From Streptomyces sp. NBC_01241 (GTDB lineage: Bacteria; Actinomycetota; Actinomycetes; Streptomycetales; Streptomycetaceae): a DNA stretch of 64,000 nt. Each line of letters opens with the position of its first letter. The first letter of the stretch is position 1. Where the stretch lies: positions 8,156,501 through 8,220,500 of the forward strand of contig NZ_CP108494.1 in NCBI RefSeq assembly GCF_041435435.1, written 5' to 3'. Positions 44,833 to 53,644 of the stretch are shown piece after piece. Below the pieces are notes generated by a model that did no database searches, was not told where the DNA came from, and worked only from the letters and a program-made list of their open reading frames with translations. Made by a program: the position numbers and the translations under genes.

Positions 44833-45834
44833 TCACTCACCTTCTGCCCACTCCTCGGGCGCCGCGTCGAGTAGCTCGGCGAGGCGGGCGCGGTCCGGCA
44901 GCGGGCCGTGGTCGCCGGTCACCCGCAGTGCGGCGCCCGCCGTCAGATGTCCCAGCCGCAGCGCCCGTACGGGTTCCTCGCCGCGCAGCAGCCCGGCGAG
45001 GAACCCGGCCGCGAACGCGTCACCGGCGCCCACCGGTTCGATGACTTCGACCCTGGGCGCGGGAACGGTATGGACCCTGGGGCCGTCGAAGGCGGTGGCG
45101 GCCCGTGCACCGTCCTTGACGACGAGGACGGGCGGTTGTGGCAGCAAGTCCCGTACGGCGAAGGCGTCGGCCAGTCCGTCTCCCCACAGGGCCTGTGCCT
45201 CGTCGAGGCCCACGAACGTGATGTCCGCCCGTCGGGCGAGCCCGAGCAGCACGGTGGCCGCCGCACCGTCCGCCCACAGAGCGGCCCGGTGGTTGACGTC
45301 GAAGCTCACGGGGCACGGGCGTTCAGCAATGTCGGGCTCGAGCAGCGCGGTGACCATGTCCCGGCAGCCTGCCGAGAGCGCCGGGGTGATGCCGCTCAGG
45401 TGGATGAGGCCTGCGGAGCGCACGGCGTCGTCGTCCAGGAGGTCCGGGGTCAGGGCCGAGGCGGCGGAGCCGCGCCGGTAGTAGTGGACCCGGGTGGCCT
45501 CGGTGCCGGGGTCCTTGACGAGGAGTCCGGTCGGGCGGTGCGGGTCGGTGCGTACGCCGCTGACATCGACACCGGATGCGGCCACCTCGGCGCGGATCCG
45601 GTGTCCGAACGGGTCGTCACCGAGCGCGGAGACCCAACGGGCGGGCACCCCGTGGTCGGCGAGGTACATCGCCACGTTGGACTCGGCACCCGCGATCCGG
45701 ATCCCGAGCAGACCGGCGCCGTCCAGCGGGGCGGCGGGTTCGGGGATCAGCGCGGCCATGGTCTCACCGATACAGGTCACCGGTCCCGTCACCGGCCGCC
45801 GACCGGTTTCACGGGACGTGTGAATCGTCGTCAC
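44833..45834 (-). CDS. PfkB-family sugar kinase, probable 2-dehydro-3-deoxygalactonokinase/gluconokinase
   Basis: Protein of 333 residues from a GTG at 45834 that overlaps the preceding stop (GTGA), with GGGAG upstream. PfkB marks: TCIGETMAALIPEPAAPL at the N-terminus, GLLGIRIAGAESNVAMYLAD (motif 1, substrate binding), and PVGAGDAFAAGFLAGLL (motif 2 with the catalytic Asp) near 255-270. It resembles KdgK-type kinases. In this operon, next to DgoD and a KDPG-type aldolase, it probably phosphorylates 2-keto-3-deoxy-galactonate at O6. Enteric DgoK belongs to a different fold, so this is a functional substitute. Last gene of the operon. Confidence 0.88.
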   Translation of the reverse strand: MTTIHTSRETGRRPVTGPVTCIGETMAALIPEPAAPLDGAGLLGIRIAGAESNVAMYLADHGVPARWVSALGDDPFGHRIRAEVAASGVDVSGVRTDPHRPTGLLVKDPGTEATRVHYYRRGSAASALTPDLLDDDAVRSAGLIHLSGITPALSAGCRDMVTALLEPDIAERPCPVSFDVNHRAALWADGAAATVLLGLARRADITFVGLDEAQALWGDGLADAFAVRDLLPQPPVLVVKDGARAATAFDGPRVHTVPAPRVEVIEPVGAGDAFAAGFLAGLLRGEEPVRALRLGHLTAGAALRVTGDHGPLPDRARLAELLDAAPEEWAEGE

Positions 45835-46700
45835 TCGGTTCTCCCGGGGTAGTAGGCACACGTGGGCAGGCCCCGGACGCCGACCCGGGTGGTGAAGACC
45901 GCACCGTCCAGCGGTCCGGGTGCAGCGAGACCGTGCCGCGCGCTGGTGACGTACAGGCTGTCCCCGTCGAGGCACAGCCCGGCGGGCTGCGTCGCAGGAA
46001 TTCGGATCTGCCGGTCCAAGGTGCCGTCGGCGCGATAGCGGTGGACGGTGCCGGTGCCCCAGACCGCAGTCCACAGGGCGCCCTCGGCGTCCACCGTCAT
46101 ACCGTCGGGGCTGCCGCGGTCGAAGGTGGCGAAAGTGTCCGGCGTACCCGGCAGCCCGGTGTCCGGGTCGACCGGGTACCGGCGGATGATGCCCTTGGCA
46201 CTGTCGGCGAGGTACATCACGGTGCCGTCCGCACAGAATGCCGGGCCGTTGGGAACGGTGAGGCCGTCCAGCACCCGGATCACCGTGCCCTCGTGGTCGA
46301 CACGGTAGAGGGAGCCCGCGCCGTCCTCGGCGTCGTAAGCCATGCTGCCTGCCCAGAACCTGCCGTACGGATCGGCGGTCGCGTCGTTCATCCGCATGGC
46401 CGTGGCGGCCCCGTCCTCGGGGCGCGCGAGCCACTCGGTCCGCCCGTGCGCGGTGATCAGGCAGATACCGGTTCCGGCGGCCGCGATCCAGGTGCCGGGG
46501 CGTGCGTGGACGGGGGAGACCGCGCCCAGGGGCACGGACAGCCGGGCGAGTTGCGTCAGCGGAGCTGAGCGGTCCGTGGGTCCGGCCAGCAGCCGCCCGG
46601 TGAGGATGTCGACGAGGACGATGCCGTCGTCGACCGCGCGTATTCCTTCACCGAGCCCGAGCCGGTCCTGCCAGCAGACGGCCGGTGTGCCGGCGGTCAT
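45831..46700 (-). CDS. SMP-30/gluconolactonase family sugar lactonase
   Basis: Protein of 289 residues with the six-bladed propeller pattern of SMP-30: LGEGIRAVDDGIVLVDILTG (metal-binding Glu), MRMNDATADPYGRFWAGSMA (Asn/Asp), LTVPNGPAFCADGTVMYLAD (Asn) and RGSPDGMTVDAEGALWTAVW (Asp) carry the divalent metal ligands. It likely hydrolyses galactono-lactone made by the SDR dehydrogenase of the same operon to galactonate. No signal peptide. Start overlaps the aldolase stop by ATGA and its stop overlaps the kinase start. Confidence 0.92.
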   Translation of the reverse strand: MTAGTPAVCWQDRLGLGEGIRAVDDGIVLVDILTGRLLAGPTDRSAPLTQLARLSVPLGAVSPVHARPGTWIAAAGTGICLITAHGRTEWLARPEDGAATAMRMNDATADPYGRFWAGSMAYDAEDGAGSLYRVDHEGTVIRVLDGLTVPNGPAFCADGTVMYLADSAKGIIRRYPVDPDTGLPGTPDTFATFDRGSPDGMTVDAEGALWTAVWGTGTVHRYRADGTLDRQIRIPATQPAGLCLDGDSLYVTSARHGLAAPGPLDGAVFTTRVGVRGLPTCAYYPGRTE

Positions 46701-47344
46701 CGGACGGCGTCCGCGGGGGCGGCGGCGCGTACGGTGTCGCGGAAGGCGCGCGCCCGCTCGCGGAGTGCTTCGAGGCTGCCGCCGTCGGCCGCGTCGCTGA
46801 TCAGCGGCGACCCGACACCCACCGCGGTAGCCCCGTGCGCGAGATAGGCCCCGGCCGCGTCGGCGTCCACCCCCCCGACCGGCACGAACGGCGCGTCCGG
46901 GAACGGGCCCTGCAGTGCCCTCAGATATCCGGGGCCACCGGCCTGCGCCGCGGGAAAGATCTTGAACGCGTCCGCACCGAGCCGCCGTGCGGCGACGATG
47001 TCGGTGGGGGTCATCACCCCCGCGAGGACGGGCAGCCCGAGCCGCCCGGCCTCCGTGACGGCCTCGCAGACGGCAGGGGTGACGACGAAGCCGGCTCCCG
47101 CGTTGCGTACCGCGTGCGCGTCCTCGGCGGTGAGGACGGTGCCCGCACCGAGCGGTGCACCGGGGCCCAGCGCGGCGCGGGCCCGGCGGATGACGTCGAG
47201 TGCGTCCTTTCCGCTGAGAGAGACCTCGATGAGCGGGAGGTGCTCCTCCGCCAGGGTCAGTACGGTCCTGAGCGCGGCGTCCGCGTCGTCGCCGCGCACG
47301 ATGGCGACGATCCGGTGGGTGCGCAGCGCGGTCAGCAGATCCAC
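46697..47344 (-). CDS. dgoA: KDPG/KDPGal aldolase family (2-dehydro-3-deoxy-6-phosphogalactonate aldolase)
   Basis: Protein of 215 residues from a GTG at 47344 with GGAAGGGA upstream; reading further upstream yields only low-complexity peptide. The class I aldolase barrel shows RIVAIVRGDDADAALRTV, LIEVSLSGKDALDVI (catalytic Glu equivalent), PLGAGTVLTAEDAHAVRNAG, FVVTPAVCEAVTEAG and the Schiff-base Lys in DAFKIFPAAQ, then FVPVGGVDADAAGAYLAHGA. It cleaves the phosphorylated keto-deoxy acid to pyruvate and glyceraldehyde 3-phosphate. Galactose stereochemistry is inferred from the DgoD neighbour. Overlaps both neighbours. Confidence 0.9.
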   Translation of the reverse strand: MDLLTALRTHRIVAIVRGDDADAALRTVLTLAEEHLPLIEVSLSGKDALDVIRRARAALGPGAPLGAGTVLTAEDAHAVRNAGAGFVVTPAVCEAVTEAGRLGLPVLAGVMTPTDIVAARRLGADAFKIFPAAQAGGPGYLRALQGPFPDAPFVPVGGVDADAAGAYLAHGATAVGVGSPLISDAADGGSLEALRERARAFRDTVRAAAPADAVR

Positions 47345-48210
47345 GTGTGAGTTCCCTTCCTGTCTGTGTCTTCTGGTGCCGTGTCGGTTTCCGGCTCCGT
47401 CTGTTGCGCTTGTTGTGTCCACGACTCCGGTGCCTGCGCAGCCAGGGTGAGACGCCAGCGGACCTCGCCGCTGCGCGGGACGCACGCGGCGTCCCCGTCC
47501 CGCGCGGCCGCCAGGTCGAAGACCCGGCCGAGCATGGGCTCGACCCCTACGGACCGGTACGGCTCCTGCTCGGGGAAGCCGCCGAGGTTGCGCCACAGCG
47601 CTACGGACACCGGCTGGCCTTCGGCCTCGACGGCCATGCGCAACGTGGCCGCGCCGTCGCGGACGTACACCTGCGGGGTGTCGACGATGGCTCCGACGGC
47701 CGTCCCGTCATCCGGCCCGAGCCGGTCGAGCCCTTCCGTCCGCCCGGGCTGCGACGGCCAGGAGCAGGGAGTCCACCGGGCGCCGCTGTCGGGATAGAAG
47801 CGGGTCGGCGCGCCGTCCCTGATCCCGATATGGGCCTCCTCCGAGAGATCGAACAGCGCGTGCGCGGCCCACAGGAAGCGGTAGCCGGGTTCGGCCGTGA
47901 GCCGGTAGTCGGCCACTGCGCAGCCCCCGTTGCTGCGAATCCGGCGGCTGAGCCGGAAGTCCGGGCAGTCGACGGACTCGGTGCCATCGGCCCACTGCCA
48001 GGGCCGGGCCCAGGCATCGCCGTGGTCGGGTGTGCCGCGTATGGTCGGTACGCATTCCTCCAGTCCACCGGCGTCGGCGAAGGCGTCGCCCGGACGGACG
48101 CCGGGGCGGCGTGGCTCCTCGCGGTGCCAGAGCCATTCGCGGCCGGCCGCACGCAGGGACGTCCACCGTCCGCCGTGGGCCGGGTCGGTCTCGATCCGCG
48201 GCGGGGTCAT
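47332..48210 (-). CDS. Aldose 1-epimerase (mutarotase)-like protein
   Basis: About 292 residues. The ATG at 48210 is six bases after the dehydratase stop; a GTG at 48219 that overlaps that stop is an alternative. Galactose-mutarotase-fold features: PAHGGRWTSLRAAGREWLWH, DAGGLEECVPTIRG, WAAHALFDLSEEAHIGIR, and VALWRNLGGFPEQEPYRSVG followed by VEPMLG with the probable catalytic Glu. It would interconvert galactose anomers, supplying the beta anomer to the dehydrogenase. Its stop overlaps the aldolase start by 13 bases. Confidence 0.82.
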   Translation of the reverse strand: MTPPRIETDPAHGGRWTSLRAAGREWLWHREEPRRPGVRPGDAFADAGGLEECVPTIRGTPDHGDAWARPWQWADGTESVDCPDFRLSRRIRSNGGCAVADYRLTAEPGYRFLWAAHALFDLSEEAHIGIRDGAPTRFYPDSGARWTPCSWPSQPGRTEGLDRLGPDDGTAVGAIVDTPQVYVRDGAATLRMAVEAEGQPVSVALWRNLGGFPEQEPYRSVGVEPMLGRVFDLAAARDGDAACVPRSGEVRWRLTLAAQAPESWTQQAQQTEPETDTAPEDTDRKGTHTWIC

Positions 48211-48215
48211 GGCGC

Positions 48216-49361
48216 TCACCACTCGGCGAAGGCGCCGTCGTCGTGCCGCCACACCGGATTGCGCCAGGCGTGTCCTGTCCGGTCGGCCGCGCGTACGGCT
48301 TTCTCGTCGACGGTGATGCCGAGCCCCGGCAGGTCCGTCCGCCGCGCCCGTCCGCCGACGAAACGGAACGGTTCGGTGTCCACGACGTACGACAGCAGGT
48401 CGGCGTCCTTGTTGTAGTGAATGCCCCGACTCTGCTCCTGGATGAGGAAGTTCGGGGTGGCGAAGGCGATCTGGAGGCTGGCCGCGAGGGCGATAGGGCC
48501 GAGCGGGCAGTGCGGGGCGAGCTGCGCCCCGTAGGTCTCGGCGAGCGAGGCGATGCGGTGGACCTCGGAGATGCCTCCGGCGTGCGAGAGGTCCGGCTGG
48601 GCGACCGTGATGCCGGCCGTGAGGGCGGGCAGGAACTCGGCGCGCCCGTAGAGCCGTTCGCCGGTGGCTATGGGGACGGCGGTGGCTCCGACGAGGGCGG
48701 GCAGCAGATGCCCCTGCTCGGGCAGGAGGGGTTCCTCCACGAACAGCGGGTGCAGGGGCTCGATGGCGTGCAGCACCCGGCGCGCCCCGGCAGGACCGAA
48801 TCTTCCGTGCATGTCGATGGCGACATCGCGGCTGGGACCGAGCACTTCGCGGGCGGCGGCCACCCGTTCGACGACGGCGGCGGTCTCGGCGGGGGTGACC
48901 AGTGGTGAGGTGCGGCCCGCCGCGTTCATCTTGACGGCGGTGAAGCCGGCCTCGACCTGGGCGGTGATCTCCTCGGCGAGCCGGGCGGGTTCGTCGCCGC
49001 CCACCCAGGCGTAGACCCGGACCCGGTCGCGCACGGGGCCGCCGAGCAGTGCGTGCACGGGGGCACCGTAGGCCTTTCCTGCGATGTCCCACAGGGCCTG
49101 GTCGATTCCGGCGACGGCGCTGGAGAGTATCGGGCCGCCCCGGTAGAAGCCGCCCTTGCTGAGCACCTGCCAGTGGTCCTGGATGCGCAGCGGGTCCTGT
49201 CCGATCAGATATTCGGCGAGGACATCGACGGCGGCCCGGACCACCTCGGCCCGGCCCTCGACCACGGGTTCCCCCCAGCCGACGACACCCTCGTCGGTCT
49301 CGATCCGGCAGAACAGCCAGCGTGGCGGTACGAGGAAGGTCTCGATGCGAGTGATCTTCAC
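48216..49361 (-). CDS. dgoD: D-galactonate dehydratase
   Basis: Protein of 381 residues, the same length as E. coli DgoD, with close resemblance along its whole length: MKITRIETFLVPPRWLFCRI, GGFYRGGPILSSAVAGIDQALW, VRVYAWVGGDEPA, PLFVEEPLLPEQ, TGERLYGR, QPDLSHAGGISEVHRIASLA, LAPHCPLGPIALAASLQIAF, QEQSRGIHYNK and a C-terminus ending RHDDGAFAEW. Metal ligands Asp, Glu, Glu and the catalytic His of the mandelate racemase/enolase group are in IDMHGRF, VEEPLLPE, TGERLY and LAPHCPL. It dehydrates D-galactonate to 2-keto-3-deoxygalactonate. Overlaps the regulator gene by ATGA. Confidence 0.95.
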   Translation of the reverse strand: MKITRIETFLVPPRWLFCRIETDEGVVGWGEPVVEGRAEVVRAAVDVLAEYLIGQDPLRIQDHWQVLSKGGFYRGGPILSSAVAGIDQALWDIAGKAYGAPVHALLGGPVRDRVRVYAWVGGDEPARLAEEITAQVEAGFTAVKMNAAGRTSPLVTPAETAAVVERVAAAREVLGPSRDVAIDMHGRFGPAGARRVLHAIEPLHPLFVEEPLLPEQGHLLPALVGATAVPIATGERLYGRAEFLPALTAGITVAQPDLSHAGGISEVHRIASLAETYGAQLAPHCPLGPIALAASLQIAFATPNFLIQEQSRGIHYNKDADLLSYVVDTEPFRFVGGRARRTDLPGLGITVDEKAVRAADRTGHAWRNPVWRHDDGAFAEW

Positions 49362-50101
49362 CGGTTCGCGGTCCCCTCGTCGGTGGCCGGCCGGGTGCCG
49401 TGGACCCGGTCGAGGTCGCGTACGGCCTGGTCGAGCAGGGCACGCATGGCGCGTTCGGCGGCGGCCGGGTCGTTCGCCCGCACGGCGTCCAGGACGGCAC
49501 GGTGACTGGGTACGGGGTCCTCGCCGTGCAGTGAGCTGTGCACGATCTCGTCGCGGTGCGCGAGGCCGGACTCGATGACCATCTCCATGCGTTCCAGCAG
49601 TTCGTTGTGGGTGGCCGCGAGGAGCGCGCGGTGGAAGGCGAGGTCCGCCTCGACCGCGTGGGCCGCGCCGCCCTCCTGCTCGCCCATCGCGGTGAGGGCC
49701 GCTTCGAGTGCGTCGAGGTCGGTATCGGTGCGGCGTTCGGCGGCCAGCCGGACGGCGGCCGGCTCGATGATGCCGCGCACCTCACCGAGGTTGCGCAGCA
49801 GCGCCAGGTCGGCGCCGGATTCGGGGCCGCCCGCGAACTGCCAGCGCAGCACGTCCGCATCGAGCAGATTCCAGTCGGAGCGGGCTCTGACGAAGGTGCC
49901 GCGCTTCTGGCGCGCGTCGACCATCCCCTTGGCGGCGAGGACCTTCAGGGATTCCCGCAAGGCGGTCAGGCTGACGTCCAACTCGCCCTGCAGTGCCACG
50001 AGATCGAGTGTCGCTCCTTCGGGGATCTCGCCGCTCAGCACCCGGCGCGCGAGAGTCTCCACGGTCTGGCCGTGCACTCCGCGGCGCGCGTATGGCGTCA
50101 T
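49358..50101 (-). CDS. GntR/FadR-type regulator of the galactonate operon
   Basis: Protein of 247 residues, start at 50101 with AGAAAGG upstream. The N-terminal winged helix-turn-helix (GQTVETLARRVLSGEIPEGA, LDVSLTALRESLKVLAAKGM, KRGTFV) is followed by an all-helical FCD domain with ligand/metal residues in EADLAFHRALLAATHN and PSHRAVLDAVRANDP. It is located inside the operon like DgoR of enterics, so it probably represses the operon until galactonate binds; this is inferred. The closest operator candidate would lie upstream of the SDR gene, where I found no convincing palindrome. Confidence 0.9.
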   Translation of the reverse strand: MTPYARRGVHGQTVETLARRVLSGEIPEGATLDLVALQGELDVSLTALRESLKVLAAKGMVDARQKRGTFVRARSDWNLLDADVLRWQFAGGPESGADLALLRNLGEVRGIIEPAAVRLAAERRTDTDLDALEAALTAMGEQEGGAAHAVEADLAFHRALLAATHNELLERMEMVIESGLAHRDEIVHSSLHGEDPVPSHRAVLDAVRANDPAAAERAMRALLDQAVRDLDRVHGTRPATDEGTANR

Positions 50102-50141
50102 GTCTGTGTACCTTTCTGGTGTGCGATGGGTACGGAGACGG

Positions 50142-50900
50142 TCAGGCCGAGGCCTTGACGACGGACCAGCCGCCGTCCACCAGCAGGCTCGATCCCGTGA
50201 TGTAGGACGCCTCGTCGGCGGCGAGAAACGCAATCGCCGCCGCGGCCTCCTGGGGGGTGCCGAAACGCTTGGCGGCAGTCTCGGTGACGCTCTGCCTCCG
50301 GTCCTCCTCCGGGACCCGGTCCCATGCCCCGGTGAGGATGGGGCCGGGCAGGACGGCGTTGACCCGCACCTCGGGTCCGTACTCCACCGCCAGTTGTCCG
50401 CACAGAGAGAGCAGCGCGCCCTTGGACGCCGCGTACGCGGGATGTCCGGGGATGCCCTTGTGGGCGTGGACCGAGGAGGTGAGCACCACGGCGCCGCGGC
50501 GTTCGCGCAGGTCGGGCAGGACCGCACGGAAGCCGAGGAATGCTCCGGTGAGGTTCACTGCGAGCTGGCGCTCCCACGAGGTGACGGTCATCTCGTGCGC
50601 GGGGGTGACGTCGACCGTGAAGGCGTTGCTCACCAGGACGTCGACGGGGCCGAAGGTGCGCGCCGCGGAGACGATCCGCCCCCAGTCGCCCTCGTCCGCG
50701 ACGTCCGTGCGGACGAAGAGGGCCCGGCCGCCCGTTGCTCGGATGCCCGCGGCGACACGCTCGCCCGCGACCTCGGCGATGTCGGCGAGGATCACCGCGG
50801 CGCCTTCGGCGGCGAGCCGTTCGGCGGTGGCCGCGCCGATGCCCGACGCGGCTCCGGTGACCACTGCCACCTTGTCGGCGAAGCGGGTGTTTCCGTTCAT
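50142..50900 (-). CDS. SDR-family dehydrogenase, probable D-galactose 1-dehydrogenase
   Basis: Protein of 252 residues, first gene of the operon; GAGGAG precedes the ATG. Classical SDR motifs: VAVVTGAASGIGAATAERLA (TGxxxGxG), ILADIAEVAGERV (an Asp after the second strand favours NAD), LVSNAF replacing NNAG, catalytic Ser in VLTSSVHAHKG and the YxxxK in AYAASKGALL, then VLPGPI. In this operon it best fits oxidation of D-galactose to galactonolactone, the first step of the De Ley-Doudoroff pathway. Sequence alone does not fix the substrate. A 40-base gap separates it from the regulator gene. Confidence 0.85.
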   Translation of the reverse strand: MNGNTRFADKVAVVTGAASGIGAATAERLAAEGAAVILADIAEVAGERVAAGIRATGGRALFVRTDVADEGDWGRIVSAARTFGPVDVLVSNAFTVDVTPAHEMTVTSWERQLAVNLTGAFLGFRAVLPDLRERRGAVVLTSSVHAHKGIPGHPAYAASKGALLSLCGQLAVEYGPEVRVNAVLPGPILTGAWDRVPEEDRRQSVTETAAKRFGTPQEAAAAIAFLAADEASYITGSSLLVDGGWSVVKASA

Positions 50901-51070
50901 GGGGCTGTCGGCTCCTCGGGTGGTGATGCTGTCGGCGATTCTGCCGGTGGTGCCGTTCGGACGGTTGGCTACTGCCTCATGCGTACGACGAGTTGGACTG
51001 CGGGGTGACCAGAAAGGTGCGGCTCTGTGCTGTGCTGAGGTGTGCCTGTGACTCCGCATGCGCGCCCACG

Positions 51071-51114
51071 GAACGAGGCCCGGCCTCCTGACCCAGGCGG
51101 CCGGGCCCTCGTTC
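51071..51114 (-). terminator. Terminator between beta-helix gene and galactose operon
   Basis: Arms 51071-51085 and 51099-51114 form a 15-bp stem with one bulged base. It lies about 110 bases beyond the stop of the minus-strand beta-helix gene. The AT-rich TTAATTACTAATTTATCTAT segment at about 51156-51175 stands out in this high-GC DNA and lies just before it in transcription order. Confidence 0.65.
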
Positions 51115-51221
51115 GGCTGATACAGACTGACGGGGCAACCGGGCCACCGTCAAGATTAATTACTAATTTATCTATTGGTGACTGGGTCGGTTCCCTGCCC
51201 TGCGGCTTTCGGCCGCGCGGG

Positions 51222-53378
51222 TCACGAGAGTCCGATCCGGCTCATGGGTATCCGCTGGTAGCCGGGGAGGTGAGAGGCGATCAGGTCGTCGTTGCCCAGG
51301 GTCGGCTTCCCGTCCACGACTGTCACGACGCCGGGGTCGGCAGTGAGTGTCAGATTGCGGTCAACCGTTCCGTACGTGCGCGCGGACGGGGCGATGTCCA
51401 GCGCGGCGACGGTGTAGAGCGCGTTGTACTCGACGACGTTGTACTTCGGGTACGCCGGCTGGTCGTCGGCGATGTTCACGAGGTTCGGATAGCGCGACCG
51501 CCACGGCTCCTTCTGGTAGGGAACGGCGGCCAGCAGGTTGTACATCCCCCACGCGCCGCCGGGTGCCACGTTCTCCGCCGCCCAGTTGAGTCCTCGTTCG
51601 TCGAGCGTCACCGAACGGCCGGACGACAGCATGATGTTGTTGGTGATGATGTTGTCCCGGCCGCCGCCGACCTGGAAGGCGGTGTCGACCTTGTAGAAGA
51701 TGTTGCCGAACATCGTCGTTCCGCAGAAGCAGTCGTCGAGGTAGACGCCCGAGGCGAAGTGGGATCCGCCGCTGCCGACGATGTCGTGCAGGAAGTTGTA
51801 GCGGATGACCGTGCCGCGTCCGGTCCACTCCCGTCCCGCGTAGATGGCGCCGGCGTCGTTGGTCTCCTTCACCACATCGTTGATCTCGTTGTACTCGATC
51901 ACGTGGTCGTTGCCGCGGAAGAGGATGGCGACGTGCGGCGCGTCGTAGATGTGGTTGTTGGCGACGTGGTTTCCGACACCGGCGAGTTCGACCGCGGGGC
52001 TGTACGTCAACTGGAGGCGGCTGTAGTCGTGGATCTCGTTGCCGACCGCCCGGTTGCGCGCCGGGGTGAGGGTGGCCCGGTCACCGCCGGCGAGGGCTAT
52101 GCCCCCCTGGCCGGTGGCCTGGATGTGGCAGCCGCGGACCTCGTTCCGCGTTCCGCCGTGCGGTCCGGCCGAGACACTTGAGTCGCCGATCGTGACCGCG
52201 CGACCGCCCAGGAGCCGCAGGGTGCAGTCCGCCACCGTGTTGGACGTGCCGTCGGTGATGACGATGCCGTCTCCGCGCGACCCCTCGAACATGAGGTTCG
52301 CGAACGTGACATTCGAGCAGCCGTTGAGGACGGCCATCGGGTCGGCGAGCAGCGACAGTTGCACCGACGCGCCGGACAGGTCACTCGGCGGGTACAGGTA
52401 CAGCTTCCCGGTGGCCCGGTCGAGGTACCACTCACCCGGCGAGTCGAGTTCCTCAAGCACGTTGTAGTAGTAGTAGCGCTGGCCCGCCTTGACGCTGTAC
52501 ATGCTGGCGGTCTTGGTGGAGACCGTCTGCGCCGCCGGGTCGATCGCCTTGATCTGAAGGTTGCCGTCGGCCCACTCGTAGAACCAGTAGCCCTGCATCC
52601 ACACGTCACTGGTGTCGGTCCAGGTCGACGGCCGGGGGTCGGTGTACTTGAACGTGGCCCCCTTGGCGAATTCGGCGGCCATCTTGTCGGGGTCACCGAG
52701 GACGCTGCGGGGGTTCCCGCCCGGGTCGATGACCTGGCCGACGGCGAGGAACCCGGTGCTCGGGTAACGGGCGAGGGTCATCGCCTCGCTGTTGAAGAAC
52801 AGTTCGGGCGGGGTGACCGTGCGCGGCAGGCCGTATCCGGTCTGGACGATCTGGCCGTAGTCGTTGATCCCGAGCGCCTTCAGGTCGAACTCGCGGACGA
52901 TGTCACGTGACCCGGCCGGGAGACGGTTGCGTATCGCCTCGTCGCTGACCGCCTCGAACCCGGTAGCAGGCAGGTCCACGCCGCCGACGAGCCGGACCTG
53001 TTCGCCGTTGTAGGCGGCGTAGGTGACCGGCCGGCCCGGCGCACCGGAGTCCTGCGCTTCGAGGGTGAAGCTTCGCGTCCGCCGGTACGTGCCGCCCCGG
53101 AGGAAGACGGTCACCGGTGCCGTGGCACGGCCCGGCGCCCCCTGCCGCCAGGTCCGGATCACGTCGCGCGCCTTCTCCAGCGTCGCGAGCGGCGCGGCCT
53201 GCGTGCCCCGGTTCGAGTCCTTCCCGTTCGTTGCCACGAAGAAGGACTTCTGGTCCTTGGGCCGGTCCCGCCGGTCACCGGTACCGGCGTAGGCCGGCCC
53301 GGCGATGAGGGCCGCCGACGCGACCGCGCCGACGGCCCCGGCAGCCCTGAGGAGATCACGTCGAGAGAATCTGGACAT
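51222..53378 (-). CDS. Secreted right-handed parallel beta-helix glycosidase, GH141-like
   Basis: Protein of 718 residues with a Tat leader (SRRDLLRAAGAVGAVASAAL). The mature N-terminus FFVATNGKDSNRGTQAAPLA, TLEKARDVIR, VTVFLRGGTYRRTRSFTLEA and VTYAAYNGEQVRLVGG is the usual opening of GH141-type and related polysaccharide-degrading beta-helices. Later coils show GIALAGGDRATL, NHIYDAPHVAILFRGNDHVI, YNEINDVVKETNDAGAIYAG and GVYLDDCFCGTTMFGNIFYK with an acidic cluster likely to be catalytic. GH141 includes a fucosidase from rhamnogalacturonan II breakdown and a xylanase, so the substrate is uncertain. It is divergent from the sugar ABC operon at 53684, with repeats in the shared intergenic region. 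Confidence 0.8.
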   Translation of the reverse strand: MSRFSRRDLLRAAGAVGAVASAALIAGPAYAGTGDRRDRPKDQKSFFVATNGKDSNRGTQAAPLATLEKARDVIRTWRQGAPGRATAPVTVFLRGGTYRRTRSFTLEAQDSGAPGRPVTYAAYNGEQVRLVGGVDLPATGFEAVSDEAIRNRLPAGSRDIVREFDLKALGINDYGQIVQTGYGLPRTVTPPELFFNSEAMTLARYPSTGFLAVGQVIDPGGNPRSVLGDPDKMAAEFAKGATFKYTDPRPSTWTDTSDVWMQGYWFYEWADGNLQIKAIDPAAQTVSTKTASMYSVKAGQRYYYYNVLEELDSPGEWYLDRATGKLYLYPPSDLSGASVQLSLLADPMAVLNGCSNVTFANLMFEGSRGDGIVITDGTSNTVADCTLRLLGGRAVTIGDSSVSAGPHGGTRNEVRGCHIQATGQGGIALAGGDRATLTPARNRAVGNEIHDYSRLQLTYSPAVELAGVGNHVANNHIYDAPHVAILFRGNDHVIEYNEINDVVKETNDAGAIYAGREWTGRGTVIRYNFLHDIVGSGGSHFASGVYLDDCFCGTTMFGNIFYKVDTAFQVGGGRDNIITNNIMLSSGRSVTLDERGLNWAAENVAPGGAWGMYNLLAAVPYQKEPWRSRYPNLVNIADDQPAYPKYNVVEYNALYTVAALDIAPSARTYGTVDRNLTLTADPGVVTVVDGKPTLGNDDLIASHLPGYQRIPMSRIGLS

Positions 53379-53472
53379 GTTGTGCCTTTCGTAGGTGCCT
53401 ACTGGAACCGGGCCCTCGGTCCGGGCGCACAGCGCCTCCGGCCGAGCCTGCGTTGCACGACGCTCCGACTAA

Positions 53473-53494
53473 TCGATAATCGCTGAGCGATAAG
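53473..53494. promoter_or_regulatory. Palindromic operator-like site
   Basis: Contains the perfect palindrome ATCGCT-G-AGCGAT (53479-53491) running into GCGATAAG (53487-53494), about 100 bases upstream of the beta-helix start on the minus strand. The GCGATAA core recurs in the tandem repeats at 53645-53665. Confidence 0.5.
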
Positions 53495-53644
53495 TAGTGG
53501 GTCGGCGGTGACGAGTGTCAAGGGATCCTTCAAAACCCGCTGAATGAAGCACAGTTCGCACGGAGTGCAGGTTGCGAACGGGTAACGCCTCCGTCGACAG
53601 GCCTTGACCGTCGTCCGCCAGGTCCTCGATGGTGAGCTCGCTAT

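Noticed and set aside
45835..46434. Longer N-terminus for the PfkB kinase
   Set aside because: The extension is an out-of-frame reading of the SMP-30 lactonase gene. The GTG at 45834 overlaps that gene's stop and has a ribosome site.
47345..47596. Longer N-terminus for the aldolase
   Set aside because: It reads the mutarotase gene in the wrong frame and is Arg/Gly-rich. The aldolase fold begins right after the GTG at 47344.
50901..51060. Palindromic operator for the galactonate regulator around GCGTACGACG
   Set aside because: Only a six-base core is symmetrical; the flanks do not match well enough to call a site.
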